DNA of 64,000 nucleotides from Corallium rubrum. Lineage: Eukaryota > Cnidaria > Anthozoa > Scleralcyonacea > Coralliidae. The stretch's first letter is position 1, and each line of letters starts with the position of its first letter. Location: contig OZ036008.1 of the NCBI GenBank assembly GCA_964035015.1, forward strand, positions 10,396,192 to 10,460,191. The letters are read 5' to 3'. Shown here piece by piece: positions 23,109 through 34,368 of this stretch. The translations under genes and the position numbers were made by a program. The notes below the pieces were generated by a model, which saw nothing but the letters and a program-made list of their open reading frames with translations, did no database searches and was not told the DNA's origin.

Positions 23109-23612
23109 TCACCTGACATTACTAGCTCACGTCAGCGGCTCTGACGTCACCAGCTCTGACTTCACCTGCTCTGACGTCACCAGCGACGTCACCAGCGTTG
23201 ACGTAAGATGACGTTCATAAGTTTTTTCATCTTTCTTTTGTCATAATCTTAAACTAGTCTAGGTTTGTATTCGAATATTGTAATTAATTATATTTTTTTA
23301 AATTATCTATGGAAGATATCGTAGTCGTTTCATATGACTGAGTATTTCTTGTAATGTTTTTTAATCACTGAACTTATAAACCAAACTGTATTAAAATACA
23401 AATAGGGAATTCCATGCTCAGTTTCTTACACTGTGGAAGTCAATGGAGAAATTTCTTGGCTCAGGCAGAATTTAATCTCTTCTCTTCTTCCTTATTACCC
23501 CCACCTCCTTCTGTACGAAGAATCTCGTATACACACAATGCAGCCAAAAGTCTTGTGAAAAATAGCAATTTTAAATATCAGTGTACCATCATTCCACCAC
23601 CTGCTCCCAACC
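23109..23612. other. 3' flank of the pseudocaspase gene
   Basis: Repeated GCTCTGACGTCACCA-type units directly follow the stop codon (23120-23200) and contain TGACGTCA, the cAMP-response-element palindrome, several times. The rest is AT-rich with no recognised gene. Confidence 0.5.
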
Positions 23613-23675
23613 TGACCTGTAGCTCAGTTGGCAGAGCGCGGACTAGTAAACCGAAGGTCGCTGGTTTGAATCCAC
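23613..23675 (+). repeat. Truncated tRNA-like sequence
   Basis: Starts TGACCTGTAGCTCAGTTGG like the copy at 18491 but without its internal duplications. It reaches the B box (GGTTTGAATCC) and is then cut off by the next MITE, so the acceptor arm is missing. Confidence 0.6.
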
Positions 23676-24130
23676 TTAAAGGCCTGGCCAAACGCTTTCA
23701 ACATCGCATTCAACATCATTCAACATTGTTGAACGATGTTGAATAATGTTGAAAGCACGAGTGGGCCAAATGAATTCAACGTCATCGTTCAACACTCATG
23801 AATGACAATTAATTGCACGAGGGCTACCACAAAAGCTGGAATCGACAATATCCCGCATGGCGCATGTCTCTGTTCAACAAAGTTGAATGAAATGTGGCCA
23901 AATGCGTTCAACACCTTTCAACATTTTGAGAACAGTAGAAATATTGAACGCGTGTTGAACGAAAATTTGGGCATGTTCAAAATTTCGTTCAACACCATTC
24001 AACAACGTTCAACATCATTCAACAGGGGTGGCCAAACGCTTTCAAGGCTTTCAACATGTTGAATCACGGTTGAATTCAACAATGTTGAACGATGTTGAAT
24101 GAAATGTTAGAAGCGTTTGGCCAGACCTTA
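23676..24130. mobile_element. MITE with CTGGCCAAACGCTTTCAACA ends, TTAA-flanked
   Basis: Left TTAAAGGCCTGGCCAAACGC, right GCGTTTGGCCAGACCTTAA. The interior is crowded with TTCAACATTGTTGAA-type palindromes. It abuts the truncated tRNA-like sequence. Confidence 0.65.
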
Positions 24131-24200
24131 ATATTAATATTAAACAATTCAATGTTGTAATGTTTCAAAGTTGTTTATTTATAACTTAATTGTACATGTT

Positions 24201-27200
24201 CTATTTGTGGCTGAATATCCTAGTTTCGTCATTAACTGGTTGACCAAACATTGCCTGGCCAAGATCTTCGCTTAACTCGGCTATTTTTGCTGGGTTGTTG
24301 TAATATGTAACTGACTGAGCCATGGCATGAGCTCGCTTGCTAGGATTAGCGCTCTTGAAGATACCAGAGCCTACAAACACACCATCGACACCAAGTTGCA
24401 TCAGGAGAGAAACATCGGCTGGGGTAGCTGGGTAGAAAAAAGAAAAAACATTGAAATTAAGTCCATATAGTCAGTTTGGCTCAACGAATGAGGTGCTGAA
24501 TGGAAAAAGTAAGAGCTTAGCCATATATCATGAAGAACATACAACAAAGTAAAGTCAAAATAAACTATAATTCTTCTGAGAATTTTTCTTTGGATTTATT
24601 ACTGAACTTATTTTAATTTTTTGAACTAGTCAAAAACCTAAATTGTAGTAGCAGAAAGCGTACAGCATCAACAAACAAACAAACAAACAAACAAACAAAC
24701 AAACAAACAAACAAACAAACAAACAAACAAACAAACAAACAAACAAACAATGAAACAAACAAACAAACAAACAAACAAACAAACAAACAAACAAACAAAC
24801 AAACAAACAAACAAACAAACAAACAAACAAACAAACAAACAAACAAACAAACAAACAAACAAACAAACAAACAAACAAACAAACAAACAAACAAACAAAC
24901 AAACAAACAAACAAACAAACAAACAAACAAACAAACAAACAAACAAACAATGTAAACAGCAACGAACAACAGAAGGACATGAATAATTGTAGTCGCAAAA
25001 ATTTGTATTTAGCACCAGACTATAAAATAAAAACATACAATGTTTACCCAACAACTGCCTTACCTAATCCACCTGCAGCAAAATTAACGACAGGTAGTCT
25101 TCCCACTTCCACTGTCTTCTGCAACAACTGATAGGAAACCTTTAGTTCTTTAGCATAATTAAAAAGTTCAGAGTTATCCATTGTTCGTGCTCGGCCAATT
25201 TCACTTCGAATTTTTCGAGCGTGAAGCACCGCCTCGGCAACGTCTCCTAAAAAATTGAAAGCATAGTCAATCGAGATATGGTCTGGAAACTTAGCTAAAG
25301 TCTTTGGTCTATCTTTTTGTTCGCCTTTATGCATTTTTGTGCACGGTGCACGGTCACTGAACACATTGTATTTTAGTATAATGAACGAACTGTCCAATAG
25401 CAACGTTTCAGTTCAATCACTCAACCGTGCTATTTAAATATTAATAAACCTAAAACAAAGGATGTGCACGGTGTAAGGTACGGTTCAACATAAAATCCCA
25501 GCTCATTATAGGCGTTTTGAAGTTTGCCAAGTTTCCAGACCATATCTCGATTGACTATGTTGAAAGTCATGTCAAACTCCACTTTTTTAGAAATTTATTG
25601 TTAAAGTTTCAGATGTCTTACAAGCTGTCGTTATATAGTGAGTCAAACGAGAAAACTCTGAGTTCCAGATGGGAGACTTCTGAGTTCGACTGCTAACGAC
25701 AGCTTATAAAGAAAAAAATCCCCAAAACTCAAGTTTCTTAGAAATTTATTGTTACTATTTTAAATTGTAGTGCTACGTACATACTACGTCACGAATTATA
25801 ATCGAAAAGTATTCTAGAAAATGTAAAAAATAATTTTTACATCAATATACGACCAAGGCACACCGAGACTGCCTTGTTATTTTTGTGCCTTTAATAATTT
25901 TTGTCCTCTTTATTTTTTGTTGTTATCTGTGAGCGTTTTAGCCAATAAAAATCAAGGTGTTGTCTGTCAGCCAATGAATGAAAATCAAGGTGATATCTGT
26001 CAGCCAATAGAAATCGACAAGGTGTTGTATGTCAGCCAATGAAAATCAAGGTGTTTTATGTCAGCCAATGAAAATCAAGGTGTTTTATGTCAGCCAATGA
26101 AAATCAAGGTGTCTGTCAGCCAATGAAAATCAAGGTGTTGTCTGTCAGCCAATGAAAATTAAGGTGTTTTATGTCAGCCAATGAAAATCAAGGTGTATGT
26201 CAGCCAATGAAAATCAAGGTGTCTGTCAGCCAATGAAAATCAAGGTGTTTTATGTCAGCCAATGAAAATCAAGGTGTCTGTCAGCCAATGAAAATCAAGG
26301 TGTTGTCTGTCAGCCAATGAAAATTAAGGTGTCTGTCAGCCAATGAAAATCAAGGCGTTTTATGTCAGCCAATGAAAATCAAGGTGTTTTATGTCAGCCA
26401 ATGAAAATCAAGCTGTTGTCTGTCAGCCAATGAAAATCAAGGTGTTTGTCAGCCAATGAAAATCAAGGTGTTGTCTGTCAGCCAATGAAAATCAAGGTGT
26501 TGTCTGTCAGCCAATGAAAATCAAGGTGTTGTCTGTCAGCCAATGAAAATCAAGGTGTTGTATGTCAGCCAATGAAAATCAAGGTGTTGTCTGTCAGCCA
26601 ATGAAAATCAAGGTGTTGTATGTCTGCCAATGAAAATCAAGGTGTTTTATGTCAGCCAATGAAAAACAAGGTGTTGTCTGTCAGCCAATGAAAATCAAGG
26701 TGTTGTCTGTCAGCCAATGAAAATCAAGGTGTTGTCTGTCAGCCAATGAAAATCAAGGTGTTTGTCAGCCAATGAAAATCAAGGTGTTGTCTGTCAGCCA
26801 ATGAAAATCAAGGTGTTGTCTGTCAGCCAATGAAAATCAAGGTGTTGTATGTCAGCCAATGAAAATCAAGGTGTTGTCTGTCAGCCAATGAAAATCAAGG
26901 TGTTGTCTGTCAGCCAATGAAAATCAAGGTGTTGTATGTCTGCCAATGAAAATCAAGGTGTTTTATGTCAGCCAATGAAAAACAAGGTGTTGTCTGTCAG
27001 CCAATGAAAATCAAGGTGTTGTCTGTCAGCCAATGAAAATCAAGGTGTTGTCTGTCAGCCAATGAAAATCAAGGTGTTGTCTGTCAGCCAATGAAAATCA
27101 AGGTGTTGTCTGTCAGCCAATGAAAATTAAGGTGTCTGTCAGCCAATAAAAATCAAGGTGTTTTATGTCAGCCAATGAAAATCAAGGTTTCTGAAAACCT

Positions 27201-30175
27201 TTTTTCTCCAACTCTTTTTCAAAACATTTTATCTCCGTAATATTTGAAGTTCCGAACGTAAATTTTATTCTTAATTTGTTTGAAAGTATACCAATCTTTC
27301 AAATACTTTTTCTTTGTATAGAATTGTTAATCTAAAGGAGCAAAGATGGAAACCACTAATGCTTATTTTACCCAACCTGTGCCAGCCTCTCCTTTCGTCC
27401 TTATCATGGCAGCTCCTTCGTCAATTCTTCTCAAAGCTTCTCCCAAACTACGAGCTCCACACACAAATGGAATCTTGAATGGATGCTTGTCAATATGATG
27501 ATGATGGTCAGCTGGTGTAAGTACTAAAACGTATTTTAAAAAATAACATTTTAAAACCATTTCTAGTGATTATTATTCATTGACAATTTTTTCCCGCTAA
27601 GTTTCGCTGGTCAATTTTTCTAAAAGGGTCCATAAACTTAAGCTTATGTGCTGGAAACAAAAAAAAAACGTTTGAATGACGGCACCAAACGTCCAATAAT
27701 TAAAAAAATTATTGGAAAACAAAATTTCCATATAAACTAGCTGTTTCATTTCAAACTTCAAAGAATAAGACTTCTACTAATTTATAGACGTTCTAGGGGG
27801 AAAAGTTTCTCAAGCAGATTCTTAGAATTTTCTCCAGGATTTTTTTTATTTTTCTTTCTCTTCAAATGTCAGAGAATAAAACCTTCAATAATTGACAGAT
27901 GTTTTGTGAAAAAATATTCCATTATTTCTAAGCCTAATTCTAAACAGATTCTCAGAATGTTTTTCCAGAATTTTTGATCTTTTCTTTCTCTTCAAACGTC
28001 GGAGAATAAACCTTTAATAATTCATAGATGTTTTGTGAAAAAATATTCCATTATTTCTAAGCCTTTCTAAACAGATTCTCCGATTTTTTTCCAGGATTTT
28101 TGATATTTTCTTTCAATTAGACTTCAGAGAAAACTTTTAATTCATAGAAAATCAAAAAAAATAATTTCCTATTATAAAGCAGGTTTTCAGTATTTTTGCC
28201 TTTCCCTAATCTAGGATTAAGGTAGTCATGTTTTGAACAAGCAGCTGTAAGAAGCTTTTACCCTCAGATTCATCAATCATGTCCACTCCAATCTCCTGAA
28301 GTATCTGTGCTTCAGCAAAATGACCAATACGAACTTTTGCCATAACTGGGATTGTCACAGCATTCATAATTTCTTTAATCATCTGTCAACATAGAGAGAA
28401 ACTGTTTTTAAAAAATTCTTCCAAAATCCAGCAAAAAAATTGTGTAATTAATTTCACCTTAGGGTCAGACATTCTGGCTACTCCACCTTGCTTGCGGATG
28501 TCAGCAGGAACTCTTTCCAAAGCCATTACAGCACATGCCTAAGCACAAAACATTTATTTATCTAGCATGCAATCTTGGGGTCTACCTTTTCTTTAATCTT
28601 ATCACTTTTCACATCTATTATTTTCATATTTATCATCTATAGAATATTCCACCTGTCACGTGAATAGCTTATATTGGTAAATTACAAGTAGCTATGCACT
28701 ATGACTATGGTATGCAATTATTTCAAATTATCTTACTCCTGCAGCTTCTGCAATTTTTGCTTGTTCAGCATTTACAACATCCATTACAATGCCACCTTTT
28801 GCCATCTGAGCAAATCCTGCTTTCACTTTAAATGTTCCTGAAATAATGCACAATTAAATATTACACCCATTCTCTAATGCACATGGATGGGGTTTTTTTA
28901 GGCATGTCAGATAGAACACCATGCACAAAAGGTGTTAAAAACCTGTATAGGTTTCTAGTAGAATAAAACCTGTATAGCAAGCCATACAATGATTTTCAAA
29001 TTAATATTAAATTAATCTATATATATTTCTAGGCAAAATCAAAAAGGTGTAGTTGAAATGGAAATTAGAAGCTCGATAAATGTGATTGAATTTTGAACAA
29101 ATTTAAAATAATAATTAAGGTTTATTGTCCACAATACATGTACATATTGTAATAAATAAATATTTGTACCTGTCTGGTGAAGCAAATCAGTTTTCAATTC
29201 ATTAGTTTTAACACCATTTTGGTTTACAGAAAGGTTGGTAACATCTGGTGCAATATCTTAAAAAATATAAAACAAAAATTGGCAAATATACTGTGCTTCA
29301 CTACTGTACATCAGTATTTAAGAAATAGCATTTGATGAAATAAAACAGCGTAATAATTAGATCTTAAAATAACATAAAATAAAATTGACATTATATAGTG
29401 ACATAAAAATTAAAACTATGCTCAGGGCATGTTTGCATAAAGTGAGTTACTTCAGGGGTGGGGTATACTCTCTAACCCCCCCCCCTCCCCCCCCCCCCAC
29501 CTCCAAGATATCTTAATGCGAGTTCATTTCCATGTTTCTTCATTTGAGACAAATATAATTTTGGGGTTAGGGGTATGTAACTTGATCTGAGCAATAGAGG
29601 CCCACCTTGTTATCTTAGGGAGGGAGGTGTAAATGGTAACATACACCAGCATACACCTGAATAAAATGCTTGAATGCAAAAAAAAAATTTTGGGCACAGT
29701 AAATGGCCTTCACACTGTTGTGGTAAGTCCCTGCCATGAGGTGTAAGCTTGTGTTTGTATGAGTAGTTGCCACTTTAGTTTATTTTGTAATGCTCTTATG
29801 TATTTAGTTAATCTATGGAGAAGTTAGTAAAATAAAAAAATATAATAAAGTGCACTCATGGAAAAATACTGATATTACTCTGAAAATATCCTGACAAACA
29901 AACAAACAAACACAGAGAAAGACAAACAAACAAATATAAAGATAAACAAACAAATAAATAAATAAACAGAGGTGAAAACACAACCTTGGTGATAACAAAA
30001 TACAAAAAAATGCGGGGTTTTTAAGATAATCTAATACCATACGTCGGACATAGTACGTGCCTCCATCGGCCTCTGTTGGTTTATAATTATAAAATTAAAT
30101 GATCCATACAACAACTAATAAATGTTTATATACTAATACCAACTAAACCTATAGTAAACACTTACGATTTGACAT
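24201..30175 (-). CDS. PDX1: PDX1 / SNZ, pyridoxal 5'-phosphate synthase synthase subunit, 8 exons
   Basis: Exons in transcript order: 30175-30166, 29256-29170, 28837-28737, 28538-28458, 28382-28262, 27523-27377, 25246-25064 and 24427-24201. They sum to 957 bp, or 318 residues, with every junction in frame at GT-AG sites. PdxS-family motifs run in order: [14 protein letters not shown] (Asp52), the [12 protein letters not shown] block, [10 protein letters not shown] with Schiff-base Lys109, [21 protein letters not shown] with second Lys177, [14 protein letters not shown], and [11 protein letters not shown]. Both lysines and the Asp sit 28 residues after their Bacillus PdxS counterparts, the extra length being N-terminal. 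The enzyme makes PLP from ribose 5-phosphate, glyceraldehyde 3-phosphate and ammonia supplied by PDX2. First coding exon is only 10 bp. The introns carry a minisatellite, a (GTTT)n tract and a MITE close to the exon 7 acceptor. Introns rule out bacterial contamination. Confidence 0.96.
24671..24951. repeat. (AAAC)n microsatellite in the last PDX1 intron
   Basis: About 70 AAAC units with one interruption near 24750 (CAATGAAAC). The open frames it yields in all phases are not genes. Confidence 0.95.
25262..25559. mobile_element. P-like MITE, family M7, copy 2, next to the PDX1 exon 7 acceptor
   Basis: A 298-bp element with CATAGTCAATCGAGATATGG ends. TTGAAAG is duplicated exactly at 25255-25261 and 25560-25566. 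It lies 15 bp upstream (transcript sense) of PDX1 exon 7. Confidence 0.88.
25930..27187. repeat. CCAAT-box minisatellite in PDX1 intron 6
   Basis: Roughly 40-45 units of 23-29 bp in the form CAGCCAATGAAAATCAAGG plus a variable GTGTTGTCTGT or shorter link. Each unit contains AGCCAATGA, a good match to the CCAAT/NF-Y consensus. The shared core is nearly invariant; the link differs in length and in TGTC versus TATG. It occupies most of the intron between PDX1 exons 6 and 7. Confidence 0.92.
27750..28190. repeat. Three to four tandem ~130-bp units in PDX1 intron 5
   Basis: Units share AGAATAA, ACAGATGTTTTGTG, AAAAATATTCCATTATTTCT, AACAGATTCTC and TTTTCTTTCTCTTCAAA in the same order, with substitutions between copies. 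Confidence 0.65.
29460..29512. repeat. Poly-C / C-rich tract in PDX1 intron 1
   Basis: Two runs of nine and twelve C residues separated by TC, in an otherwise AT-rich intron. Confidence 0.7.
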
Positions 30176-30587
30176 GATTAGATTACAGTACTTTTCCGTC
30201 CTAGAAAATCCACAATCAATGAATAGTATTTCTCTGAATAACATATTATAAACTCCATGAATAATTACCAGAAATTGAAATGGCTCTATCTACAGAGGGA
30301 GGGAGGGTACAGACTCTTTCAAAAAAAATATCGTTGGCGAGAGAATAAGGACGTTACCTTCCTTTTAAACTAAGCGGCGTTATTATCAAGAGTTTTATTA
30401 TCCAGAGTTTGAACTTTCAAATGCAATTCGGACTCTTTCATTACGTTTTATCTTATGTTATATTTGAAATATTTCCTTTGCTCCCCTCCCTTTATATCTT
30501 TTCAGAACACCTCACATTAATTTATTGCATCAGCGATTTTATTTAATGCGTGAGGTCAGTGGTGGTGAAGCTTGATATAAATTTATT
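30176..30587. promoter_or_regulatory. Putative bidirectional promoter of PDX1 and PDX2
   Basis: The start codons face away from each other over 412 bp, which must contain both 5' UTRs and core promoters. A purine-rich GAGGGAGGGAGGG block and AT-rich TTTATATC and GATATAAAT stretches are visible. No specific factor site can be assigned with confidence. Confidence 0.55.
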
Positions 30588-31770
30588 ATGAGCGAAGCAA
30601 AGAAGTTGTTCATTGGAGTACTAGCGATCCAAGGAGCTTTCAAAGAACACGAGATTGCTCTTTTAAAATGTGTAAACCATAATAATTTCCTTGCAAATGT
30701 CGAGCTCAAAGTCACTAAAGTTAATAGTGAAGCTTATCATCTCGCCGGACTAGATGGTTTGGTTATACCTGGTGGAGAAAGTACGGCTATAGGTCGCATT
30801 ATTGATGAAAACATGATCGGAAGATTAAGTGATTGGTCAAAAGATGATAAACATGTTTTGTTTGGTACCTGTGCTGGTCTTATTTTTCTCTCAAAGAACT
30901 TGGAAAATCAGGCAACTCGTGGACCATTAAAAAAGGTCAGATTACTACTTTAAATAGAGCTAATAATTCTGATATATAATTATATTTATTATATAGATGG
31001 GAGTGTTTTACTAAGAAATATGCAGTGACATATTTTCCGATTAAACATTTTCCCACCTTTTGCATTGAATCTATATAATAAAAAGAAAATTACACACTGG
31101 CTTGAAGATATGAATTTTATCTTCTCGTGGTAAAAACGATATTTTACTCATTCGCTACGCTCATTCGTAAAATATTGTTTTCACCACTCGAAGATAAAAT
31201 TCATATCTTCGCACCACCGTGTAATATCTCCTCTATATATAATATAATATAATATTTATTATATATATATATACAGTATATATATATATATCCCGTTACA
31301 TTACACAATTTAGCTTGCAAGCATACCACATGCACTAAATGTATATGTATAGCAATTATCAGGAATAATATAGTTTGAAGAAATATTAATAAAATTTACT
31401 TTAATGTTTGTAGTTGGGCATAATGGATGTGACCACAAGCAGGAACTTTTTTGGACGACAACTCAACAGCTTTGAAGGTTGTGTTACTGTAAAAGAGAAA
31501 GCCGTTATGAAGAACACTGGTCAAGATAGCATTCGTAATGCTAAACCAGATGTGTGTAATGGTGTATTCATTCGAGCACCAGTGGTAGTATCTGTAGATG
31601 GTCCAACGGTTAAAACATTAGCAACTTTGAAGTTTCAAGACCAGGAAGTGATTGTTGGTGTACAAGATCAGAATTGTATTGCTTTAGCTTTTCACCCTGA
31701 GTTGACTGAAGATACAAGATGGCATGCTTACTTTTTAAAGCTTATTATGGAAAAGAAATTCAAAACATGA
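30588..31770 (+). CDS. PDX2: PDX2 / SNO, glutaminase subunit of PLP synthase, 2 exons
   Basis: Exons 30588-30935 and 31414-31770 join in phase 0 (AAAAAG|GTCAGA donor, TTTGTAG|TTGGGC acceptor) to give 234 residues, close to the usual PdxT length. Family features: VLAIQGAFKEH at the N-terminus, the VIPGGESTAIG oxyanion region (62-69), the catalytic Cys95 in FGTCAGLI, then the post-splice block GIMDVTTSRNFFGRQ with SFEG, and the His210/Glu212 pair in AFHPELT. It hydrolyses glutamine and channels ammonia to PDX1. It is transcribed divergently from PDX1, an arrangement also known for SNZ/SNO pairs in yeast. The full catalytic triad suggests an active enzyme. Confidence 0.96.
31084..31228. mobile_element. 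Palindromic MITE in the PDX2 intron
   Basis: The arms GAAGATATGAATTTTATCTTC and reverse, with ATTACACACTGG and CACCGTGTAAT outside and GATATTTTACTCATTCG with CATTCGTAAAATATTG inside, make a roughly 145-bp foldback. Confidence 0.7.
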
Positions 31771-33665
31771 TGAACATATAGATAGATATTTTAATATACA
31801 TGTATTTACCCTGATGTGCACAGCTTCTCTCAATCCCTGTGCACAGGCACATTTTATTCGACAGAGCAGCCGAGGTACACAGTATTTTTATTGGATAACA
31901 TGTTGAGACATGCATATACATTAACCCTTTTGCTCCCAAATACGGAATTTTCCGTACTTTATTATTTTACTCTGTCTAACACCTAGACTTTCTCAAAGTC
32001 CTTTTCAAACATTTTTGACCTTTTGGTTCCTCGTTGAAAAGAACTTTTCCCACCTGCAATGCACCAAAATTCACCAGTGAATTTTTTGACCGGTGATGTA
32101 ACTCGGGAAGTAATTTTAATATTCAAGCTATGCAATTGCTATCTTTGGAAGTTGGAGTTAAACAGACTCTTGAAAATGTATGTATGACAACCCGAAACAT
32201 GTCAAAACAGGGCAATGTACATTTCAGCGATTTCCCACCAGAATATTTAATTACATGTAGATTCAAAAACCTGCAAGCAAAACAAGTCCGCCTCTTTCCT
32301 CCCACTTTTCCACTCTCCTGCCTATCCACCCACCTGGCTTTCCACCCACCTGGCTTTCCACCCACCTGGCTTTCCACCCACCTGCCTTTCGACCCACCCA
32401 CAAAAACTAGCGCTAGATAATTTTACTTGTCAATGGGAGAGCTCCTGGAGAGTTGGGAGTGAAAGGGTCAATCCCTTGCCTACCAAGGGTCCTCCCTTGA
32501 TGAGTAAAATCATCTGGGTGTTAGCCAGAGTAAAATATTACAGGTGCATGTACATGCGTGCTTAGGATTAATTTGCTTAGTAATCATAATACAGTATATC
32601 ATTCCACAAGTTTACATACAATTGAGTTGTACAGCGTATTGCAATAATATCAAACAATTGATAGATCACTCATGAATCATATTTGCATGTTAGATCTGTA
32701 AACTTCTGTATTATCATTACACTTCAAAAACTCATTAATAATTCATGAGGAAAACACAAATAAAATCAGTACATGTACCATGTCCATGGTTTTATACCTG
32801 ATAAAACTTCTTGATTCAGAAAGAATACTAATGAACATACAATTTTATATAAAGAGTATTAATGAACATACAATTTTATATAAAGAATACTAATGAACAT
32901 AACATCCAATAATGAATCATTTTTGAAGCCATTCAAAACACTTGCATCACATGTTTTATCAGATCTAAAACACTTGGGCTCTGTCCTCGTGGTTTTAAAA
33001 TCTGATAAAACACTCTTGCTCGTGTTTTAAATATTACTTACTATTACATAATCTATGTTATCTTTAGTTAGCTAGCTTTCAACTATCATGTGCATGTATA
33101 ACACTATATGTATGTATATTTATATGTAATACTGTACGGTACTATTTTATAAAACTACATGTAGCTGATGAAATAAAGTTGACATACAACAACTTAAAGT
33201 TTGTTATAAAATTATATACTAATTTCTATACATTTTGGGAGGATATATACGTCAAGGGGAAGTTGTAAAAAAATGGTTGTTAACTTTATAGTCAAACCAG
33301 ATGTTTTCTTGCATACAACTTTGCAATATTGATATGCAACATTGCAATATTGATTGGTGGATTCAATCACCAACTTGCAAACACTTTATCATGATTCCTC
33401 GATGGGTTGCTTAAAATATTGGTTTTAAACATGGAACAACACATAAATGTGATGTGTACTTGAAGGTAATGGATCTAACTTTATGTAGAATTTTGCATTA
33501 TCCAAAGTTTGGCATTTAAAACGATTTTTAGGGCAACTTGTTGAGGAATCGTGATAGAGCGTTTGCAGGTTGCTGATTGAATCCATCAATCAAAATTGCA
33601 ATGTTGTGTATCAATATTGCAAAGTCACAGGCAAGAGAACATCTGGTTTGACTATAACTGTAGAA
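31771..33665. other. Intergenic region downstream of PDX2
   Basis: No gene is recognised. It contains two diverged pieces of the repeat that seeds the satellite (31921-31990 and 32455-32545), four CCACCTGGCTTTCCA-type tandem units at 32325-32400, and a tandem AATGAACATA/ATTTTATATAAAG repeat at 32827-32900. At 33540-33655 a diverged inverted copy of 33290-33375 occurs. Confidence 0.5.
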
Positions 33666-33669
33666 TAAT

Positions 33670-33974
33670 GGGCTATTCCAATTTTTACCCACACCCCCCT
33701 GTTGAAACCTTTTTTTTTTACCACCCCCTTCGGAATTTCCGCTATTTTTTGATATAAATTTACCCCTCCCCCTGGATATTCCAAGTTGACTCAACCCCCT
33801 CCCTTGGAAATTCCAAGTCGACTTAACTCCCTTCCCTGGAAATTCCAAGTAGATTCAACCCCCTCCCCTGGAAATTCCAACTGGATTCCTCAAAAACACC
33901 CCTCCCCTTTGGAATTTCCAAATTTCCAATGTTCCTCAACAGGAGGGGTGTGGATAAAAATTGGAATAGCCCAA
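33670..33974. mobile_element. MITE with GGGCTATTCCAATTTTTA ends and inner tandem units
   Basis: Left GGGCTATTCCAATTTTTACC, right TAAAAATTGGAATAGCCC. Between them lie about four ~33-bp units containing CCCTCCCCTGGAAATTCCAA. No transposase is present. Confidence 0.7.
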
Positions 33975-34065
33975 TAGTAATATTCCCCGCTGCAGTGGGG
34001 AATATGCTTCGTGTACACGAACTAGCATTTGAACTGTCCCCAGTTGTACTTTGTAGCCAGCTAGG

Positions 34066-34354
34066 GGGCTTAGCCTGGCTCCAGATTGTAAAGTTTGTCG
34101 TTCGCAGGGAAGATCTTCCCCGAAAATCTACATCTGCACAAGATGGGTTAAATATATCCACATCTGTGCAAAATGGGTTAAATATATCTGTATCCGCGCA
34201 AAATGAGTTAAATATATGGTTGTGCCACATCTGCGCAGTTTTTACAAGCCACCCACGCAGTTTTTACCAGCCATCCGCGCAGTTTTTACCTGCCCATCTA
34301 CACCTTTCCGATCCTTTGATCTGTTTTACCCGCACACTTAGCAAACTTTACAAT
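34066..34354. mobile_element. MITE with CCAGATTGTAAAGTTTG ends and inner tandem units
   Basis: Left CCAGATTGTAAAGTTTG, right CAAACTTTACAATCTGG. It contains three ATGGGTTAAATATATC-type units and three CGCGCAGTTTTTACC-type units. It ends about 15 bp beyond the rhodanese A stop codon. Confidence 0.7.
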
Positions 34355-34368
34355 CTGGGCCTGGCTCA

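Noticed and set aside
24613..25054. Cys-Leu-Phe-Val repeat frames, both strands
   Set aside because: They are translations of (AAAC)n in a PDX1 intron.
25930..27187. CRISPR-like array in the CCAAT minisatellite
   Set aside because: The short links between cores are near-identical variants of one another and not distinct spacers.
24201..31770. PDX genes as bacterial contamination
   Set aside because: Ten exons with GT-AG introns, SINE- and MITE-bearing flanks and neighbouring animal genes show they belong to the host genome.
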